A stretch of 64,000 nucleotides of DNA from Alphaproteobacteria bacterium (GCA_025350465.1 JANXXU010000016.1:1-64000); one strand, 5' to 3'. Shown: positions 43,684-51,837, counted from the first letter of the stretch. Translations and numbers: made by a program. Notes: generated from the sequence alone by a model not told the origin.

Positions 43684-43863
43684 CCCTCGCCCTTCCCGCC
43701 TTTTGGGAAGGGAGAGGGCAGGGGGTGAGGGATGGGCGCCGCGCCATGTCGCGCGCCACGGACCTACATCGGAGTCGGCGCCGATCGGTTTCGTCAGTGC
43801 ACCGCTTAACCGCCATCCCTCACCCCGATCCCCTCTCCCTTCCGGAAGGCGGAAGGGCGAGGG
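43684..43863. mobile_element. MITE-like element, copy 1 (180 bp)
   Basis: The left end CCCTCGCCCTTCCCGCC and the right end GGCGGAAGGGCGAGGG are inverted repeats that extend about 50 bp inward, each containing its own small hairpin and a GGGGGTGAGGGAT block. It codes for no protein. Copies 2-4 are at 43909, 46547 and 47071, all 180-181 bp. Confidence 0.7.
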
Positions 43864-43908
43864 GGCGAGCGAGGCGCGCCGGACGTTTGCGCGGTCGAAA
43901 ATCGATCA

Positions 43909-44088
43909 CCCTCGCCCTTCCCGCCTTTTGGGAAGGGAGAGGGCAGGGGGTGAGGGATGGGCGTTGCGTCACCTTGAACGACAAAGACTCTCAGCCGCGT
44001 CTGCACAAGTGCCTTTCGTCTTCACGCGGCTTAACCGCCATCCCTCACCCCGATCCCCTCTCCTTTCCGGAAGGCGGAAGGGCGAGGG
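43909..44088. mobile_element. MITE-like element, copy 2 (180 bp)
   Basis: Same ends and length as copy 1, starting 45 bp after it. The central 75 bp is diverged but keeps GGCTTAACCGCCATCCCTCA before the right arm. It lies 50 bp upstream of the RusA gene. Confidence 0.7.
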
Positions 44089-44139
44089 GGCGCGTTTTTC
44101 CTTCGCACGCTCGGGCGCGATTATTGGCGCGGTGCAGCC

Positions 44140-44595
44140 ATGAGCCGCGCGCACAACGCGCTGTCGCTCAGCATCGAGCGGCGCACGATCGCCGCGCGCG
44201 ACGCGCAGGGCGCGGTCGTTCTCACCAAACTGCCGATGCCGCCGCCGGCGAATAATTTGTTCCTGAACGCGCCGGGCAAGGGCCGCGTGCGTTCAGCGCG
44301 CTATCGCCAATGGGCGCAAAGCGCGGGCTGGCAGATTCGTGCGCAGCGTCCGGCGCGCCTGCGCGGGCCTGTCGAGATCACGCTGACCTTTGAAGAGGGC
44401 GCGACGCGCGCCGACATCGACAACCTCGCCAAAGCGCCGATCGATTTGCTGGTGGCGCTCGCGCTCATTGAATCCGACGACGCCTATGTCGTGCGCCAAG
44501 TGACGTTGCGCTGGGGCCAGGTTGCGGGCCTCGAGGTGCGCATCCAACCCGCGACCGCATCGCCGCGCGTGGTTCGAACGGGAGCCGCGCCATGA
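44140..44595 (+). CDS. RusA-family Holliday junction resolvase
   Basis: The 151-residue protein has the RusA pattern: PMPPPANNLFLN (33-43), SARYRQWAQSA (52-62), RADIDNLAKAPIDLLV with acidic residues Asp92 and Asp94 and Lys98, and LIESDDAYV with Asp113-Asp114. RusA enzymes cut four-way DNA junctions and are mostly phage-encoded. The next gene overlaps by 4 nt. All expected acidic residues are present. Confidence 0.82.
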   Translation: MSRAHNALSLSIERRTIAARDAQGAVVLTKLPMPPPANNLFLNAPGKGRVRSARYRQWAQSAGWQIRAQRPARLRGPVEITLTFEEGATRADIDNLAKAPIDLLVALALIESDDAYVVRQVTLRWGQVAGLEVRIQPATASPRVVRTGAAP

Positions 44596-45143
44596 AACGG
44601 GATCTGCCTTTCACCGCCGGCGAAATCGCCTTCGTCGTGAAGTGCGCGCGCCAAGGCCTCACCGGCAAGAACACAACGGTGTGCTTCAATGCGAAATTCG
44701 GCGCCGCGCGCGGCCATGGCGCGATCTTTCACGTCGCGCGCGAGAACGGCGCGCCCTTCGGCTATCGCCGAGCGCATGTCTCTGTGCCGCGCCGTGCGAG
44801 CCCGGGCGCACCCGAGGTGACCTCGGCGGAGCTGCGCCACGAGCGCCCGTTCCAATTTTCCTTTCAGCCGGCGCTGATGCCCGCGATCCGCGGCGGTCAG
44901 CTCGTCGACTTCGAGCGCCGCGCCGACGAGCCGGCGGCATTGGGCCCGCCCGGCGATTTCGCGCCCGGCTGCAAATGGATCCACGGCGAGCCGCGCGCCG
45001 ACGCCTGGCGGCAATGCGGCCACAAGCGCGCACCGGCGTCGGCCTATTGCGAATACCACCGCACGCGGACCGTCCGTATACGGACGGTTATATCTTCCCC
45101 CCTTGAGGGGGAAGATAAGCATCGCAACGCGGAGCGACGCTGA
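44592..45143 (+). CDS. GcrA-like regulator with repeat-derived tail
   Basis: The 183-residue protein has a basic N-terminal part (FTAGEIAFVVKCARQGLTGK) and a C-terminal Cys motif CKWIHGEPRADAWRQCGHKR and AYCEYH, like the end of GcrA (CxWPxGxP...FCG...YCxxH). GcrA binds sigma70 and methylated DNA to control cell-cycle genes; phage versions are known. The last 20 residues (VISSPLEGEDKHRNAERR) are encoded by an inserted 27-bp palindrome and its flank, so the natural end probably lay near residue 163. Confidence 0.65.
   Translation: MKRDLPFTAGEIAFVVKCARQGLTGKNTTVCFNAKFGAARGHGAIFHVARENGAPFGYRRAHVSVPRRASPGAPEVTSAELRHERPFQFSFQPALMPAIRGGQLVDFERRADEPAALGPPGDFAPGCKWIHGEPRADAWRQCGHKRAPASAYCEYHRTRTVRIRTVISSPLEGEDKHRNAERR
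45069..45117. repeat. Perfect 20-bp palindrome next to a 27-bp family palindrome
   Basis: ACCGTCCGTATACGGACGGT (45069-45088) is a perfect palindrome, followed at 45091-45117 by TATCTTCCCCCC-TTGA-GGGGGAAGATA. Both fall inside the 3' end of the GcrA-like gene. Confidence 0.7.
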
Positions 45144-45144
45144 G

Positions 45145-46098
45145 ATGGCGCGCATCCGCACGGTCAAGCCGGAATTCTTTCGCCACGAGCAGCTTTTCGA
45201 AGCGGAGAAAGCGTGCGGCCTGCCGTTGCGTCTCGCCTTCGCCGGATTGTGGACGGCGTGCGATCGCGAGGGCCGCTTCGTGTGGAAGCCGCGCGCCTTG
45301 AAGCTCGACGCGCTGCCTTACGACGACGTCGACTTCGCCGCTGTTCTCGATGCGCTCGCGGCGCACGGCTTCATCGTCAAATACGAGGCGGGTGGGTCGA
45401 CCTACGGCCACATCCCGAGCTGGTCGAAACATCAGCACGTCAATCAGCGCGAATCCCCATCCGTTATTCCGGCACCCGACGGCGCCGCACCGGACGACAC
45501 CGATGCACGCATGTGCACGCACCTGCCGGCGCCGGTGGTTTCACGTGGGGAAGGGAAAGGGAAAGGAAGGGAAGAGGAAAGGGAAATGGAAGGGAAGGGA
45601 GAGGAACGAGCGGCGCGCGATGCGCCGCCCCCCGGGTGCGAAGCCCGCGTCGCTCCCGAGCAAAAACCACACGCCACACGCTGGCCCAAGAACGCCGTCG
45701 TTGCCGAGCAATGGCTGAGGCTCGGCGAAGCGGCGCGCCAACGCCACGGCTTGGCGCCGCTCGATCTGCGTTTGGAAGCGGAAAAATTCGCCAACTACTG
45801 GGCCGCGCGCGAACGCGATGCCGTTCGCGCCGATTGGCAGAAGACGTGGATCAACTGGGTTTTGAAAGCGGAAACACATGGGCGAAGCGCGAGCATACAC
45901 GGCAAATCTTCCCATCCCTTCGGCGTCTTCGGCGCTCTCCTCGAGGCCGAGCGCGGTGGCGAACGCGGTCGTGCCTACGGTGGCGCGCGCAGTGGCGAAC
46001 TTGCGCGCGCGCCTGACGACAAAGCCGGCGCTGGCCGACATCTTGAAACTCCTGGCGAGGCTCAGCGCCATCTTCGGACCGCCGCGCGATCGCCCTGA
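45145..46098 (+). CDS. Phage-type replication initiator-like protein
   Basis: The 317-residue protein (ATG 45145) starts MARIRTVKPEFFRHEQLFEA, then LPLRLAFAGLWTACDREGRF and VLDALAAHGFIVKY, the winged-helix domain of phage replication proteins common in alphaproteobacteria. A Lys/Glu-rich linker leads to a C-terminal segment ending RADWQKTWINWVLKAE. The last 75 codons overlap the next gene in another frame and may be a run-on past the natural end. Probably recruits a helicase or binds an origin; inferred from the family. Confidence 0.7.
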   Translation: MARIRTVKPEFFRHEQLFEAEKACGLPLRLAFAGLWTACDREGRFVWKPRALKLDALPYDDVDFAAVLDALAAHGFIVKYEAGGSTYGHIPSWSKHQHVNQRESPSVIPAPDGAAPDDTDARMCTHLPAPVVSRGEGKGKGREEEREMEGKGEERAARDAPPPGCEARVAPEQKPHATRWPKNAVVAEQWLRLGEAARQRHGLAPLDLRLEAEKFANYWAARERDAVRADWQKTWINWVLKAETHGRSASIHGKSSHPFGVFGALLEAERGGERGRAYGGARSGELARAPDDKAGAGRHLETPGEAQRHLRTAARSP

Positions 46099-46531
46099 GC
46101 AATTGGCGCACGTGATGGCGAACGAGTGGCTTCAGGCGCTGGGCCACCTGCCGCTCGAAGCCTTGAACGGCGCGGCGTGTAAAGCGATCCGGCAACTGAA
46201 GTTCTGGCCGACGCCGTCCGAGATCATCGCGCTCGCCGGCGAACACATGAGCGACCTGCGCGGCGAACTCGAGCACGGCGAACTGATGGCGCGCGAACGC
46301 CCAAGCCTGCAGGTGACGCGCGGCGAGGGCGATGATTTCACCGCGCCGCCCGTCGCGCGCGGCGAGGCCGAATTCGCGAGCGTCGAAAAGCTCTGCGCCG
46401 CCTGGCGCAAACGCTTCGGCGAAAGCGCCGCCGCCTGCGATCGCATGGACGACTGGACCCCGGCGTCTCAAGACGGCGCCAGCGATGAGCTCAAACAAAG
46501 CCGCCTCGTCCGCGGCGTCCCCATCCCATGA
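45878..46531 (+). CDS. Phage-like protein of unknown function
   Basis: The 217-residue product has a low-complexity start (to about 40) and then a helical body with IFGPPRDRPEQLAHVMANEW, LEALNGAACKAIRQLKFWPT and PSEIIALAGEHM. The KFWPTPSEI segment is typical of small phage proteins next to replication initiators. The start overlaps the preceding gene by 221 nt in another frame, so an internal start is possible. The gene ends just before a MITE. Confidence 0.55.
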   Translation: MGEARAYTANLPIPSASSALSSRPSAVANAVVPTVARAVANLRARLTTKPALADILKLLARLSAIFGPPRDRPEQLAHVMANEWLQALGHLPLEALNGAACKAIRQLKFWPTPSEIIALAGEHMSDLRGELEHGELMARERPSLQVTRGEGDDFTAPPVARGEAEFASVEKLCAAWRKRFGESAAACDRMDDWTPASQDGASDELKQSRLVRGVPIP

Positions 46532-46546
46532 GCGAAACAAAAATCT

Positions 46547-46727
46547 CCCCTCGCCCTTCCGACCTCCGGAAGGGAGAGGGGCCGGGGGTGAGGGATAGGC
46601 GCGAGGCCATGTCGAACGCAGCCGATCTACACGCGCGTCGCCGCAACCCTCGCTTCCTCCGTACAAGGCACATCACCCATCCCTCACCCCCAACCCCTCT
46701 CCCTTCCGAAGGTGGAAGGGCGAGGGG
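46547..46727. mobile_element. MITE-like element, copy 3 (181 bp)
   Basis: Ends CCCCTCGCCCTTCC and GGAAGGGCGAGGGG are perfect 14-bp inverted repeats inside about 50-bp imperfect arms. The core is about 85-90% identical to copy 4 (e.g. GTCGAACGCAGCCGATCT in both). Located between two island genes. Confidence 0.75.
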
Positions 46728-46742
46728 AGCGGAGTCCGCGCC

Positions 46743-47051
46743 ATGACCGACCAGCCACCCGGCGACGTCGTCGCCGAGCTCGAGCGCCAAATCCGCGGCT
46801 GCTATCCCACCATCAACGCCCGCGCCGACCGCATCATGGCGCTGACCGGCGTGAGTGCGCAGGCGCGCTGGTTCTCGTGTCCCGATCCGTTCGGCCGCCC
46901 GCGCGTCAATGCGATCTTCATCGCGATCGGCCGCGACGTCTCGCTTCTGGAGACGGACATATCCAACAAGCGCGTCGCCGCTTCGATCACGACGCAAGCC
47001 GCCAACGCGATCGCCCTCGTTAAAAACTTGAACCGAACAACGGAGCATTAG
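46743..47051 (+). CDS. Small island protein of unknown function
   Basis: The 102-residue product begins MTDQPPGDVVAELERQIRGC and has a mixed alpha/beta pattern (ARWFSCPDPFGRPRVNAIFI). ATG 46743 lies 16 bp after MITE copy 3, so the MITE supplies its leader. Not recognised. Confidence 0.5.
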   Translation: MTDQPPGDVVAELERQIRGCYPTINARADRIMALTGVSAQARWFSCPDPFGRPRVNAIFIAIGRDVSLLETDISNKRVAASITTQAANAIALVKNLNRTTEH

Positions 47052-47070
47052 ATGAGCGCAAGCATCGTCA

Positions 47071-47251
47071 CCCCTCGCCCTTCCGACCTCCGGAAGGGAG
47101 AGGGGCCGGGGGTGAGGGATAGGCGTGAAGCAACGTCGAACGCAGCCGATCTGCACGTGCGTCGCCGCAACCCTCGATTCCTCCGTGCACGGCACATCGC
47201 CCATCCCTCACCCCCAACCCCTCTCCCTTCCGAAGATGGAAGGGCGAGGGG
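47071..47251. mobile_element. MITE-like element, copy 4 (181 bp)
   Basis: Identical ends to copy 3. It lies 16 bp before the DUF6362 ATG, the same spacing as copy 3 to its gene, which suggests either target preference for ribosome-site regions or co-duplication. Confidence 0.75.
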
Positions 47252-47266
47252 AGTGGAGCGCGCCCC

Positions 47267-47743
47267 ATGACCGACACCTGGACGCGCGAGCTCGTCTGGT
47301 CGCGCTATCTCGGCGCCTTCTCGACGCTGATCCGTCTGCCGAACGAAGGCCGCGCGCGCGCCGCCGCGTCGGGCTGGCCGACGATCATCCGCGACTTCGC
47401 CGACGCCATCGCGGCGGAGGAAACGCGCGCGGAGGAAGCCTATCCCTTCCCCAAAGGCTGGGACCGCCCCGCGCCCCCCTCGCACCGCGCGATCGACCTG
47501 ATGGAAGAGGTGTGGAATTGGCACGTTCGCCATCTGATGGCGCATCCAACCGAGGCGCGCATGCTGATCGTCATGGCCTGGTGCCGCGCCCGTCACCGCC
47601 CGCTGACGGCATTGTTCCGCTCGATGCGCATAAGCCGCCGCGACGCCTACCGCACCAGAGACCGCGCCCTCGACCTGGTGCGCGCCGCCCTAACGCGCGA
47701 CCGCGTGCCGGTGAACGAATTCATCGAGGTGTTGGTGGCTTAG
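47267..47743 (+). CDS. DUF6362-type phage protein
   Basis: The 158-residue protein has LVWSRYLGAFSTLIRLPNEG, then WPTIIRDFADAIAAEETR and an end with an HTH-like segment: MRISRRDAYRTRDRALDLVR. This resembles DUF6362 proteins of alphaproteobacterial phages. A decayed copy of its C-terminal region lies at 48955-49110, beyond the mobile mystery module. Confidence 0.65.
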   Translation: MTDTWTRELVWSRYLGAFSTLIRLPNEGRARAAASGWPTIIRDFADAIAAEETRAEEAYPFPKGWDRPAPPSHRAIDLMEEVWNWHVRHLMAHPTEARMLIVMAWCRARHRPLTALFRSMRISRRDAYRTRDRALDLVRAALTRDRVPVNEFIEVLVA

Positions 47744-47807
47744 TTTGAGCGAAGCTCGCGTGCGCCAGACAAATAGAGTGCCAAGCCATTCGATTTCCAG
47801 CCCGGAT

Positions 47808-48392
47808 CTAGGATCGCGCAAACGCGATCAGCGGCTGAAGATCGTGGTTGTCCGCTTCATGCAGCGCATCGATATACGCGCGGCGCGGCCCGCCGGCGGT
47901 TTGAAGATTGCCGCGCCCCCACGTGAAGCGTGCGCCGTCCTCGGCGACGATCAATAGGTCCGCCGCCATCCGCGACAATCGGCCGTTGCCGTTCGGGAAC
48001 GGATGAATGGTCACAAGGCGGTGGTGAAAACGAACGGCCAATTCGTCGGGAGCGTATGTGGCATGTTCGAGCCAATAGGTTGCGTCGTCGAGCAGCGCCT
48101 TCACGTCGGGCTGGATGCGATGGCTTGGAACGCCGAGATTGCGCTCAGAGGTTCGGTACGTGCCTGCCCATTTCCACACCTGGCCGAACATGCGCCGGTG
48201 AAGACCGCGCAAGAAGCGCTCGTTGAGCACATTGCGCTTTCGACCGAGCGCCCACAGCGCCGCATCGAGAATGTTCTGCTGTTCGAGTTCGTTGAGTTCG
48301 CGCCGCAGCGTCACGTGTGTCGGTATCAAGCCGTCGCGCTCGGCCGGCGTGAGCGGTGTCGCGTCGTCGTCGGCTTCGAAGGGCCGGCTCAT
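47808..48392 (-). CDS. Mobile mystery protein B (Fic domain)
   Basis: The 194-residue protein has the Fic active site HPFPNGNGR at 130-138 and the family parts ELNELEQQNILDAALWALGR, FLRGLHRRMFGQVWKWAGTY. Fic enzymes transfer AMP or related groups to proteins; in this pair the B protein behaves like a toxin-type partner in an accessory gene module. The motif is intact. The start overlaps the A gene by 4 nt. Confidence 0.9.
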   Translation of the reverse strand: MSRPFEADDDATPLTPAERDGLIPTHVTLRRELNELEQQNILDAALWALGRKRNVLNERFLRGLHRRMFGQVWKWAGTYRTSERNLGVPSHRIQPDVKALLDDATYWLEHATYAPDELAVRFHHRLVTIHPFPNGNGRLSRMAADLLIVAEDGARFTWGRGNLQTAGGPRRAYIDALHEADNHDLQPLIAFARS

Positions 48393-48841
48393 TCTTCACG
48401 CCACAGCCGCGCGGGACGTTGCAATAGCTGCTCGATCAGACGGTCGCGCTGGTCGTTGCGCACGCCGGCGTCACGCACGGCTTGATCTTCAAGGCGCATC
48501 GACTGATCGACGGAGGCAAGCTGGCGATCGGCGGTAAGTGCGGCTTGCGCGTGTACGATATCGGCGAGCCGATGCTCGGGCACGATCGCGTAGACGACGC
48601 GGCAGCCCATCGCTTGCGCCGCGCGCTCGAGCGACTTGAGCGTGATGCCGCCGGCGACCTCTGCGCGTTCGAGTTCGGGGATGCGCGACTGCGAGACGCC
48701 CATGCGCTGCGCCAGCTGTTGCGTCGTCATGCCGAGCGCGTTGCGCAGGGCGCGCACCCAGCCTTTCGGCGGACGCGGGCTTGCGAGCAGCGGACGGAGC
48801 GCGGCAAAACGTTGGTCGAGATGGTGGATGGCGCTGTTCAT
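48389..48841 (-). CDS. Mobile mystery protein A (HTH)
   Basis: The 150-residue protein (ATG 48841) has RPPKGWVRALRNALGMTTQQ, an HTH (TTQQLAQRMGVSQSRIPELE) and TLKSLERAAQAMGCRVVYAI, all matching the A member of the pair. It likely represses the operon and counters the Fic protein. The operator-like repeats at 48844-48936 overlap its promoter region. Confidence 0.9.
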   Translation of the reverse strand: MNSAIHHLDQRFAALRPLLASPRPPKGWVRALRNALGMTTQQLAQRMGVSQSRIPELERAEVAGGITLKSLERAAQAMGCRVVYAIVPEHRLADIVHAQAALTADRQLASVDQSMRLEDQAVRDAGVRNDQRDRLIEQLLQRPARLWREE

Positions 48842-48843
48842 AA

Positions 48844-48936
48844 CAATCATATATATCTGACAATCATATACTATTTCAATAAGAAGTATCTTACTAAAAT
48901 TGAAAGAATAAATCAGATATATATGATATATGATTG
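48844..48936 (-). promoter_or_regulatory. AT-rich operator array of the mobile mystery operon
   Basis: A perfect 15-bp inverted repeat, ATCATATATATCTGA at 48846-48860 and its complement at 48913-48927, encloses an AT-rich core. CAATCATATA occurs at 48844-48853 and 48861-48870 and inverted as TATATGATTG at 48927-48936. This 93-bp block is about 23% GC inside DNA above 60% GC. Repressor binding by protein A is inferred. Confidence 0.65.
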
Positions 48937-48954
48937 TGAATCACGGGGGCGCGA

Positions 48955-49110
48955 CGCTCAATTTCAGGCTGATCGTCTCATGGCCCCGCCGCACCCTCCC
49001 GCTTGCGCCCTTTTCCCACGCGATGCGCATCCGCCGCCGCGACGCCTACCGCGTGGCGGCCAAATGTCGCCCATCAATCCTTGCGAAACATCTTGATCGA
49101 CGTCGAGCGC
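48955..49110 (+). pseudogene. Remnant of a second DUF6362-like gene
   Basis: The frame reading NFRLIVSWPRRTLPLAPFSH, then AMRIRRRDAYRVAAKC, lines up with the end of the gene at 47267 (LIVMAWCRARHRPLTALF, RSMRISRRDAYR). No start or upstream domain remains and nucleotide identity is high only around CGCCGCGACGCCTACCGC. It shows that the module at 47808-48841 sits between an intact and a decayed copy. Confidence 0.5.
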
Positions 49111-49131
49111 AAGTTTGCCGGCGGGCCCGCC

Positions 49132-49944
49132 TCATGCCCTCTTGCTCTCCGCGAAAGGCGCCTGCGCGAAGGTCACGTGCATCGCGCGCAGCCGCTCTTT
49201 GACACGGATCGTGAGGTCGGTGATGAGCGCAAACTGCTCGCGGCTGTCGTTGGCGATGGCTTTGGCTTTGTAGTGCGTGCCCCACGGCGTCTCGGCCGCG
49301 ACCACCGTCACCTTCGTCTGCGGCTTGCGGTATGTCGTGGCCTCGGCGCATTCGGTCAGCGCGCGGCGCACGGCCTCGCCGTCGTGGTCGGCATTGAGAT
49401 AGAAGCTCGCGACGCAGAGCAGGTTGTGGCTGCCGCTGCTGGCGTTGGCGACGCTCGCTGTCCACAGCTTTGCGTGCGGGATGATGATTTCGGTGTCGTC
49501 CGCCGTCACGATGTGCACGGCGCGCGTGCCGATCGTCTTGACCTCGCCATAGGCGCCGCCGATCTCGATCCAATCGCCGGGCTGATAGGTGTTCTCCAGG
49601 ATCGTCACGACCCCGGCCGCCAGACAACTCACATAATCTTTCAGCGCGAACGCGAGCGCCAGCGCCACCGTCGCGATCAAGGCGACGACGTCTTCGAAGG
49701 TTGGCTCGATGAGCACGGGAACGACGATGGCGATGCCGGCGAGCGCGATCAGCAATTTTGCGATCGGCGCCGTGCGTAGGATCAACAAGCGCCGGTGCGA
49801 CGGTGCGCTCTCCGCCGCGCGCCGCACCATCGCGCGCACGACGCTCACCAGCAAAACGCAGCCGATGAGAACCGCAAGTACGACCAGAACATGGGCGAAG
49901 GTCAATTCGCGCAGGATGCCCAATGGGTGAGTGGCTTCGGTCAT
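49132..49944 (-). CDS. MscS-family mechanosensitive channel
   Basis: The 270-residue protein has three membrane helices; the pore helix and beta domain are clear: ALALAFALKDYVSCLAAGVV, ILENTYQPGDWIEIGGAYGE, VKTIGTRAVHIVTADDTEII, IPHAKLW. The C-terminal alpha/beta part follows. Such channels release solutes on osmotic downshock. Monocistronic and divergent from the following small frame. Confidence 0.9.
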   Translation of the reverse strand: MTEATHPLGILRELTFAHVLVVLAVLIGCVLLVSVVRAMVRRAAESAPSHRRLLILRTAPIAKLLIALAGIAIVVPVLIEPTFEDVVALIATVALALAFALKDYVSCLAAGVVTILENTYQPGDWIEIGGAYGEVKTIGTRAVHIVTADDTEIIIPHAKLWTASVANASSGSHNLLCVASFYLNADHDGEAVRRALTECAEATTYRKPQTKVTVVAAETPWGTHYKAKAIANDSREQFALITDLTIRVKERLRAMHVTFAQAPFAESKRA

Positions 49945-50040
49945 TCGCGTTCACTCCCGTAAGATCGCGCCCCGAACTCATCGCCGCCCGCTTGCGCCGG
50001 CGCCATCGGCTGGCGTGTCGGCGACCTTACGCGTTCATCA

Positions 50041-50199
50041 TTGAGAAAGACCTTCCGCCGCTACCGCCTGCTTTTCGTGCCGGCGGGGGCCGCTCCCGCG
50101 CTCGTCGGCGCGCCGATCATCGCCTGGGCGCTCGTCTTCCATCCGCTCATGCGGGCCGCGCGCCGTCGATCCGACGCGCCTTCCGCCCCTATCGCGTGA
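50041..50199 (+). CDS. Possible single-helix protein, 52 residues
   Basis: TTG 50041 starts MRKTFRRYRLLFVPAGAAPA, with a hydrophobic stretch (VGAPIIAWALVFHPLM) and a basic end. Its stop overlaps the converging gene at 50189. No ribosome site stands out. Kept because the signal-anchor pattern is better than the competing frames. Confidence 0.25.
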   Translation: MRKTFRRYRLLFVPAGAAPALVGAPIIAWALVFHPLMRAARRRSDAPSAPIA

Positions 50200-50815
50200 A
50201 CGAAAACACCGCGTAGTCCGACCAAGGGCCGGTGCCGGCGCTATTCTTGGCGCGGATTTTGACGCGGCCGGGTTGCCCGCCTTCATGCGAGAGACTGAGA
50301 TAGGGAATGTCCGCCTTCAGCGTCTTGTTGAGATGCCAGCCAAGTTTGGCGCCGGGCGACGCGTAGCCGACCTCATATGCCACTTCATACGCGACCGGAT
50401 ATGTGCCGGTGACCGGATACCAACGCACGTCGAGGAGACGCGGATAGTGCGTAAAGACGCTGTGCGCGAGCGGCAGAAATATCTTGGGCTTGCTCGGCGT
50501 CCCGGCGCGCGGCGCCGCGCCGCCGAAGGGCGCCTCGATGCTGTCGACGTTGTTCTTCTCGTCGAGCCACACGACGTAAGCGAGCCCGTCGGGAAAAATC
50601 GGCCCCTTCGGCGCGATCTCGCCGTATGTCAGTGTCGATCGATTGCTGGCCGGCTGCTCGCGGCGATCGGGCTTGCCCAGGATGCGCTCGACATCGCTTG
50701 CGGTCATTCCCGCGTGTACTTGCGCCCACTTCGCGGGATCGACATCACCGGCGAGCGCGCCATGCCAACCCAGAAGCGACACGACGACAGCCAGAGCACA
50801 GCCGGTCCAGCGCAT
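50189..50815 (-). CDS. Exported protein with BamE-like start and Fn3-like end
   Basis: The 208-residue protein has a signal peptide (to about 22), then KWAQVHAGMTASDVERILGK-PDR, the SmpA/BamE-type helical turn, and a C-terminal segment ending KIRAKNSAGTGPWSDYAVFS, which is the typical last strands of a fibronectin type III domain. Likely a periplasmic binding protein; no further role. Divergent from the TPR gene. Confidence 0.65.
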   Translation of the reverse strand: MRWTGCALAVVVSLLGWHGALAGDVDPAKWAQVHAGMTASDVERILGKPDRREQPASNRSTLTYGEIAPKGPIFPDGLAYVVWLDEKNNVDSIEAPFGGAAPRAGTPSKPKIFLPLAHSVFTHYPRLLDVRWYPVTGTYPVAYEVAYEVGYASPGAKLGWHLNKTLKADIPYLSLSHEGGQPGRVKIRAKNSAGTGPWSDYAVFSFTR

Positions 50816-51015
50816 TGTCCCTACCTTTCAATTCGATCTGCGATCACGCGGGTTAAAGTGGGCCATCGCCCGACCGAAGTCGACCGAAACCGGCTCGGCG
50901 CCGAGCGTCCATTCAACCGGGTAGGTTTATCACGTATTATATTGCGCCCCTGTCGCGTCGGCGACTCGGCAATCGTTGGATTCTTTTCTCTCCCACGGGG
51001 GCGTACGGCGGCACC

Positions 51016-51837
51016 ATGCGGGCTTTCATCGTTCTTCTCATCTACCTCCTGATGTCGAACGCGCCGGTATCGGCGGACACGCCGTCCGCCTGGCAACTGT
51101 GCGCCGGCGGCACGCAGCTAATCATAACTGATCAGATGATTTCGAGCTGCACGGCGGTTATCGATGGTGGTCGCGAGACCGGCAAGCGCCTGGTGACGGC
51201 GCATCTCCATCGCGCAGTTGCTTATTTCGAAAGGCGGCAATTCGACGAGGCCATCGCGGACTTGAGTCGCGCCATCGCCGTCCGGCCGGCCGACAGATTT
51301 ATTTTCAAAATTCGCGCCGTTGTCTTCGAACGCATGGGCCGGTTCGACCGCGCCATCGCCGATTTGGATCATGCGGTTGCGCTCAAGCCGGACGACGTCG
51401 TGAGTTACATCGACCGGGCCAAGGCCTTGGACCTCGGCGGCCGGTTCGATCGCGCGGCCGCGGACTGGAGCCGCGTCATCGAGAGTTGGCCGAGCTTTTC
51501 GTTCGCCTTTGCGCAACGCTGCCGCGGCCGCGCCCTTGCGGACCGCGATCTCGTTCTCGCATTGGCCGACTGCAATCGCGCGCTGGACCTGCAACCCGAC
51601 GCCGGCACCTTCGAGGATCGCGGCCTCGTTTACTTTCGCATGAAGAAATTCGACGCGGCGATCGCCGACTACAACGCGGCCCTTCAAGTCGATCGCGGTG
51701 CCGTGGCCTCGCTTTACCTGCGCGGCGTCGCGAGACGCCAAGCCGGCGACATCAGCGGCGGCGATCGAGATATCCGTCTAGCCGTCGCGGCCGATCCAGA
51801 CGTCGGCAGCGTTTTTGCAGCGCATGGCATTCTTTGA
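51016..51837 (+). CDS. Exported TPR-repeat protein
   Basis: The 273-residue protein has a signal peptide (about 1-20) and at least five TPR units, e.g. RRQFDEAIADLSRAIAVRP, MGRFDRAIADLDHAVALKP, MKKFDAAIADYNAALQVD. Cys27 and Cys45 frame the first unit. TPRs serve protein binding, here probably in the periplasm. Confidence 0.85.
   Translation: MRAFIVLLIYLLMSNAPVSADTPSAWQLCAGGTQLIITDQMISSCTAVIDGGRETGKRLVTAHLHRAVAYFERRQFDEAIADLSRAIAVRPADRFIFKIRAVVFERMGRFDRAIADLDHAVALKPDDVVSYIDRAKALDLGGRFDRAAADWSRVIESWPSFSFAFAQRCRGRALADRDLVLALADCNRALDLQPDAGTFEDRGLVYFRMKKFDAAIADYNAALQVDRGAVASLYLRGVARRQAGDISGGDRDIRLAVAADPDVGSVFAAHGIL

Noticed and set aside
47125-47748. 207-codon frame crossing MITE copy 4
   Set aside because: It runs through a noncoding repeat and is out of frame with the DUF6362 gene, which has the recognisable sequence.
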